Shown: in pieces, positions 60,482-64,000 of the stretch
Layout of the letters: each line of letters starts with the position of its first letter
Numbering within the stretch: the first letter of the stretch is position 1
DNA from: Mycolicibacterium moriokaense
Lineage (GTDB): Bacteria > Actinomycetota > Actinomycetes > Mycobacteriales > Mycobacteriaceae
Direction of reading: 5' to 3'
DNA length: 64,000 nt
NCBI RefSeq assembly: GCF_010726085.1
Contig: NZ_AP022560.1
Location: forward strand, 558,001 to 622,000
Translations under genes and position numbers: made by a program
The notes under the pieces: generated by a model
Databases searched by the model: none
Seen by the model: the letters and a program-made list of their open reading frames with translations, nothing else
Told to the model about the DNA's origin: nothing

Positions 60482-61273
60482 ATGTCTGAATTCGCTGGAA
60501 AGCGTTACGTTGTCACCGGTGCTGCCTCCGGGATCGGCGATGCGACCGCACGCAAGCTCCTCGATGCGGGTGCGTTGGTGTACTCGCTGGATCGGAACGC
60601 TCCCTCGGCGGCGGTGACCGAGCACATCACCGTCGATCTGGCCAATCCGCGCAACATTGACGCCGCTCTCGAATCGCTGGAAGGCGAGTTCGACGGCTTG
60701 ATGAACATCGCCGGAATCCCCGGCACCGCCCCTGCCGATCTCGTGATGGCGGTGAACACGTTCGCGGTGCGCCATCTGACCGAGGCGTTCTTCGAGCGGC
60801 TGGTGCCGGGCGGGACGATCACCATCGTGTCCTCCACTGCAGGCTTCGGTTGGCCGCTGCGGCTGGAGGCGATCCGTGATCTGCTCGCCACCGACACGTT
60901 CGAGGACGCGGAGGCCTGGTTCAAGGCCAACCCGCAGCAGGGCAACGCCTACAACTTCTCGAAGGAAGCCACCACCGTCTACACCATGAGCATGGGACTT
61001 GCGGTGGCGCAGATGGGCTTTCGGATCAATGCGGTGTTGCCCGGGCCCGTGGAGACACCCATCCTGGTGGACTTCGAAGAGTCGATGGGCAAGGACACCC
61101 TCGACGGTGTCAAGGAACTGCTGGGCCGCCACGCATATCCGGACGACATCGCCGACGGCATCCTGTTCCTGGCCTCGGACGCGGCGAGGTGGATCAACGG
61201 CCACCCGCTCGTGATCGACGGCGGCATCAGCGGAGCCGTCGCATCCGGAGTGGTCGCCGCCCCTGAAATCTGA
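60482..61273 (+). CDS. Short-chain dehydrogenase, 3-alpha-hydroxysteroid dehydrogenase-like
   Basis: The 263-aa protein has VVTGAASGIGDATA, NIAGIPG, VSSTAG and YNFSKEATT (Tyr-x-x-x-Lys). The short segment between the cofactor loop and the middle strands, with VDLANPRN, resembles 3-alpha-hydroxysteroid/carbonyl reductases. AGGAGTCC precedes the ATG. It would oxidise the alcohol made by the P450 or a ring hydroxyl. Confidence 0.9.
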   Translation: MSEFAGKRYVVTGAASGIGDATARKLLDAGALVYSLDRNAPSAAVTEHITVDLANPRNIDAALESLEGEFDGLMNIAGIPGTAPADLVMAVNTFAVRHLTEAFFERLVPGGTITIVSSTAGFGWPLRLEAIRDLLATDTFEDAEAWFKANPQQGNAYNFSKEATTVYTMSMGLAVAQMGFRINAVLPGPVETPILVDFEESMGKDTLDGVKELLGRHAYPDDIADGILFLASDAARWINGHPLVIDGGISGAVASGVVAAPEI

Positions 61274-61281
61274 GGAATACC

Positions 61282-62670
61282 ATGACTCTTCACCTGCAAG
61301 CCGAAGCCGCAGGTTCGGCAGTGGCCGCAGACCTGCGCACAGTGTTCGAGACGGGTCGTACCCGGCCGGTGCAATGGCGCATCGACCAGCTGGCGGCCAT
61401 CGAACGGCTTTGTGACGAACAAGAACCGGCGATCGCCGCAGCCTTGGCCGAGGATCTGGGCCGCCCAGCGCACGAGGCGTGGCTTGGCGACATCGCGTCG
61501 ACGAAGGGCGAAGCGGCCTACGCGCGCAAGCACCTTCGCAAGTGGATGCGCCGCCGCCGCCAGCCGTTGCCGTTGGCGCAGCGGCCCGGACGAGGCTGGG
61601 TGCAGTACGACCCGCTCGGGGTCGTCCTGATCATCGGGCCGTGGAACTACCCGGTGTACCTGAGCCTGGGTCCGCTGGTGGCCGCCGTCGCGGCGGGGAA
61701 CTGCGCGGTCATCAAGCCTTCCGAGTTGGCGCCGGCGACCTCGGCGCTGCTGGCCCGGCTGGTGCCGCAGTATCTCGACGGCGACGCCATCCGCGTTGTC
61801 GAGGGTGACGCGCAGACCACCCAGGACCTGCTGGCTCAGGGATTCGACCACGCGCTGTTCACCGGCGGTACGGAGGTCGGGCGCAAGATCATGGCCGCCG
61901 CCGCCCCGACCCTGACACCGGTGACGCTCGAGCTAGGCGGCAAGAGTCCGGTGATCGTGACTGCCGATGCCGACCTGGACGTGACGGCACGCAGGTTGGC
62001 GTGGGTCAAACTGCTGAACTCCGGGCAGACGTGCATAGCCCCGGACTATGTGCTGGCCGACTCGAGGATCGCCGACGAACTCGTCAGCAAGGTCGTCAAG
62101 GTGATCGCCGAGTTCCGCTCGGCCGAGCCGGACCCGTCGCTGCCCATCGTCAACCAGCGGCAGTTCGACCGGCTCGTCTCGCTGATCTCCAGTACCACGG
62201 GAACAGTTGTCACCGGCGGAAATTGGGACGTCGACAGCTTGCGGATCCAACCGACGGTGGTCGTCGATCCGGCTCCGGCCGATCCCGTGATGGGCGAAGA
62301 GATCTTCGGCCCGATACTGCCGGTGCTCCGAGTGGACTCAGTCGATGCGGCCATACGGTTCGTGAACTCACGTCCGAAACCGTTGGCACTCTACGTGTTC
62401 ACAGGCTCCCAGCGGCGTGGACGCGAGATCATCGACGTCGTGCCCTCGGGCGGCGCCGTGATCAACCACATCGCGATGCACTGTCTGGTGCCTCAGTTGC
62501 CGTTTGGCGGAGTCGGTGCCAGCGGGATGGGTGCCTATCACGGACGGTGGGGTTTCGAGGCGCTCAGTCACCGCCGGGCGGTGTTGGCGAAGCCCGCCAA
62601 GCCGGACCCGTCGCTGATGTATCCGCCGTACACCGATCGGGCACTGCGCATCATGAGGAAGCTGATGTGA
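61282..62670 (+). CDS. Aldehyde dehydrogenase
   Basis: The 462-aa protein belongs to the ALDH family with GPWNYPVYLSLGPLV, the catalytic Glu in LELGGKSP, the nucleophile Cys in NSGQTCIAPDY, and EEIFGPILPV. The shape fits the class-3-like short ALDH group without a long C-terminus, often acting on long-chain or aromatic aldehydes. It can oxidise an aldehyde from P450/SDR chemistry to a carboxylate for the CoA ligase. The gene ends with a TGATG overlap with the ferredoxin gene. Confidence 0.93.
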   Translation: MTLHLQAEAAGSAVAADLRTVFETGRTRPVQWRIDQLAAIERLCDEQEPAIAAALAEDLGRPAHEAWLGDIASTKGEAAYARKHLRKWMRRRRQPLPLAQRPGRGWVQYDPLGVVLIIGPWNYPVYLSLGPLVAAVAAGNCAVIKPSELAPATSALLARLVPQYLDGDAIRVVEGDAQTTQDLLAQGFDHALFTGGTEVGRKIMAAAAPTLTPVTLELGGKSPVIVTADADLDVTARRLAWVKLLNSGQTCIAPDYVLADSRIADELVSKVVKVIAEFRSAEPDPSLPIVNQRQFDRLVSLISSTTGTVVTGGNWDVDSLRIQPTVVVDPAPADPVMGEEIFGPILPVLRVDSVDAAIRFVNSRPKPLALYVFTGSQRRGREIIDVVPSGGAVINHIAMHCLVPQLPFGGVGASGMGAYHGRWGFEALSHRRAVLAKPAKPDPSLMYPPYTDRALRIMRKLM

Positions 62671-62861
62671 TGAAGCTGCGTGTGGACCACACCAAGTGCT
62701 CAGGCATCGGAATGTGCGAGATGACGGCGCCGGCGGTATTCGAGGTCGGGGAGGACGGCCTGGGCGTCGTCATCGACGAGAACCCACCGGAGAGCGAATA
62801 CGCGGCCGTCGAGGACGCAATCGCCAACTGCCCCACGGGCGCGGTGTCTTTCGAAGACTGA
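62670..62861 (+). CDS. [3Fe-4S] ferredoxin
   Basis: The 63-aa protein is read from an ATG overlapping the ALDH stop. Cys10, Cys16 and Cys54 (CSGIGMC and NCPTGA) with no Cys at position 13 fit a [3Fe-4S] cluster. Such small ferredoxins pass electrons to mycobacterial P450s; the P450 gene is 2.2 kb upstream in the same cluster and the reductase-type gene follows 100 bases later. Confidence 0.92.
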   Translation: MKLRVDHTKCSGIGMCEMTAPAVFEVGEDGLGVVIDENPPESEYAAVEDAIANCPTGAVSFED

Positions 62862-62875
62862 TCGGCGGCTCTTAA

Positions 62876-62914
62876 CGGGTTGATCGCATGCACCTGGTGC
62901 GTGGAATCAACCCG
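62876..62914. repeat. Strong hairpin between ferredoxin and FprB-type genes
   Basis: CGGGTTGAT (62876..62884) pairs with ATCAACCCG (62906..62914), and inside it CATGCACC-like and GGTGCGTG-like bases continue the stem with a very small loop. It is 15 bases after the ferredoxin stop and 47 bases before the next start. No T-tract follows, so it may be a processing or regulatory element; its TTGAT/ATCAA ends also match the TetR half-sites seen at 31291. Confidence 0.5.
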
Positions 62915-62961
62915 CTAAGCCAACGTGAAGCCTGGTATCGAGAACTAATCGGAGAACGACT

Positions 62962-64000
62962 TTGACCTTCGTCATCACGCAGAACTGCTGCACGGACGCC
63001 AGCTGCATACCGGTTTGCCCGGTGGACTGCATACGCCCGGTACCCAACGGCACCGCCGCACCGATGCTCTACATCGATCCGAACACCTGCGTCGACTGTG
63101 GGGCGTGCATGGCGGAATGCCCGGTCGGCGCGATTTACCACGAGGACGAGTTGCCCGCGGGCCAGCGCAGGTTCCTTGACATCAACGCGGCGTACTTCGA
63201 CAAGACCGCACTGAAAGTGCGTGATACTCAGGCGAAGCCGGCACCCCGACCCCTCGAGCGTGGTGCGCTGCGCGTCGCCATCGTCGGCTCGGGCCCGGCG
63301 GCGTGCTACGCAGCGGCCGAACTCGTGCATACGCCAGGCGTCGAGGTGCACCTCTTCGATCGACTGCCGACGCCGTTCGGCCTGATTCGTTCTGGGGTTG
63401 CCCCGGATCACCAGGCGACCAAGCAGATCGTGTCGGTGTTCGAGCCGGTTCTGGCGAGCGACCGGGTGAGCTGCCACTTCAATGTCGAGGTGGGTCGCGA
63501 CGTCACGCACGCCGAACTGACCGAACACCACGACGCGGTGATCTACGCGGTGGGCGCCTCACGCAGCCGCGATCTCGGGATTCCCGGCGAGCATTTGGCC
63601 GGTCACCATGCCGTCGCCGACTTCGTCGCCTGGTACAACGGACACCCCGACCATGCTCATCACGAATTCGACTTCGGCACCTCCCGCGTTGTGATCATCG
63701 GGAACGGCAACGTCGCCCTGGACGCCGCACGTGTCCTCGTCTCCGACACCGAGACGCTGGCGCAGACCGACATCGCCGACCATTCGTTGCGGGCACTAGC
63801 CGCAAGCGCGGTCCAGGAAGTCGTGCTGCTGGCGCGGCGCGGCGCGGCCCACGGAGCGTTCTCGGTGGGCGAGCTGATCGCGCTCGGGGAGCTGCCAGGC
63901 GTCGACGTGGTCGTGCGGGGTGAGCTCGGGGAACGCCCCGACGATCTCGATGGCGCGCTGAAGTATGACCTGATCACCGAGTATGCGATGCGCCCCCGAA
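62962..64000 (+). CDS. fprB: Ferredoxin/ferredoxin-NADP reductase fusion (FprB-type), cut by window end
   Basis: The gene starts with TTG at 62962, with GGAG seven bases upstream; 346 codons are present and the 3' end lies outside the window. Residues 1-60 form a ferredoxin domain with two Cys clusters (C9/C15/C19 and C43-C46-C49-C53, TCVDCGACMAECP). From about residue 104 there is an adrenodoxin-reductase-like flavoprotein with VAIVGSGPAACYAAAEL and IIGNGNVALDAAR for FAD and NADP. M. tuberculosis FprB (Rv0886) has this fusion at about 575 aa. It probably reduces the adjacent ferredoxin for the P450 and perhaps the Rieske oxygenase. Confidence 0.88.
   Translation, partial: MTFVITQNCCTDASCIPVCPVDCIRPVPNGTAAPMLYIDPNTCVDCGACMAECPVGAIYHEDELPAGQRRFLDINAAYFDKTALKVRDTQAKPAPRPLERGALRVAIVGSGPAACYAAAELVHTPGVEVHLFDRLPTPFGLIRSGVAPDHQATKQIVSVFEPVLASDRVSCHFNVEVGRDVTHAELTEHHDAVIYAVGASRSRDLGIPGEHLAGHHAVADFVAWYNGHPDHAHHEFDFGTSRVVIIGNGNVALDAARVLVSDTETLAQTDIADHSLRALAASAVQEVVLLARRGAAHGAFSVGELIALGELPGVDVVVRGELGERPDDLDGALKYDLITEYAMRPR

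Noticed and set aside
1-64000. CRISPR arrays, insertion sequences, tRNA or rRNA genes
   Set aside because: No regularly spaced direct repeats, transposase genes, terminal repeats or tRNA-like cloverleaf sequences were seen by reading both strands; short RNAs could be missed without a covariance search.

Overview
The window looks like high-GC actinobacterial DNA, most likely a fast-growing mycobacterium (Mycolicibacterium-like). It carries a complete mce lipid-import operon with mycobacterial secreted accessory proteins, several TetR regulators, many GTG and overlapping ATGA/GTGA starts, and a dense set of fatty-acid/sterol-type catabolic genes. I found no rRNA, tRNA, CRISPR array or insertion sequence. 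The organism assignment is an inference from gene content.

Region 1 (1-10.9 kb) holds the 3' end of an AveC-like membrane protein, a lipocalin-like protein, and a seven-gene leftward operon. The operon encodes three paralogous PEP-utilising large subunits (rifampin-phosphotransferase-like, none with an ATP-grasp domain), one short PPDK-like ATP-grasp/His-domain protein, a small partner protein, a second lipocalin-like protein and a luciferase-like oxidoreductase. A divergent TetR gene and a near-perfect 19-bp palindrome sit at its head. The layout resembles split phosphotransferases such as phenylphosphate synthase and is my main candidate for an undescribed system.

Region 2 (11-22.3 kb) is the mce operon: yrbEA, yrbEB, mceA-F, one Mce-associated membrane protein and four small exported proteins.

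Region 3 (22.5-36.8 kb) holds four AveC-like or AveC-related membrane proteins, two further lipocalin-like proteins with an RDRSW core, three TetR regulators, two FAD-dependent oxidoreductases, an APH-like kinase and an MpaB-type haem oxygenase. Copies of a TTGA-N8-TCAA palindrome flank the TetR genes.

Region 4 (36.9-50.1 kb) has a short-chain dehydrogenase, an in-frame deletion remnant of another one, and then a tightly overlapping rightward operon: three crotonases, a Rieske oxygenase pair, a 77-aa protein, two thiolases around a ketosynthase/OB-fold fusion, an SDR and two acyl-CoA synthetases. It ends at a hairpin shared with a convergent metallo-beta-lactamase-fold gene.

Region 5 (51.4-64 kb) is a second catabolic operon: MaoC hydratase, SnoaL-crotonase fusion, acyl-CoA dehydrogenase, FAD oxidoreductase, a membrane protein, and orphan haem-copper oxidase subunits III and IV. 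After an AT-rich gap it continues with an SCP2 protein, acyl-CoA synthetase, cytochrome P450, SDR, aldehyde dehydrogenase, [3Fe-4S] ferredoxin and a ferredoxin-fused FprB-type reductase cut by the window end.

Together the window reads as a lipid/isoprenoid/sterol-like catabolic island. Mce proteins import a hydrophobic substrate; P450, Rieske, MpaB and flavin enzymes oxidise it; ALDH and CoA ligases make the acyl-CoA; and the crotonase, ACAD, SDR and thiolase sets shorten it. The substrate cannot be read from the sequence.
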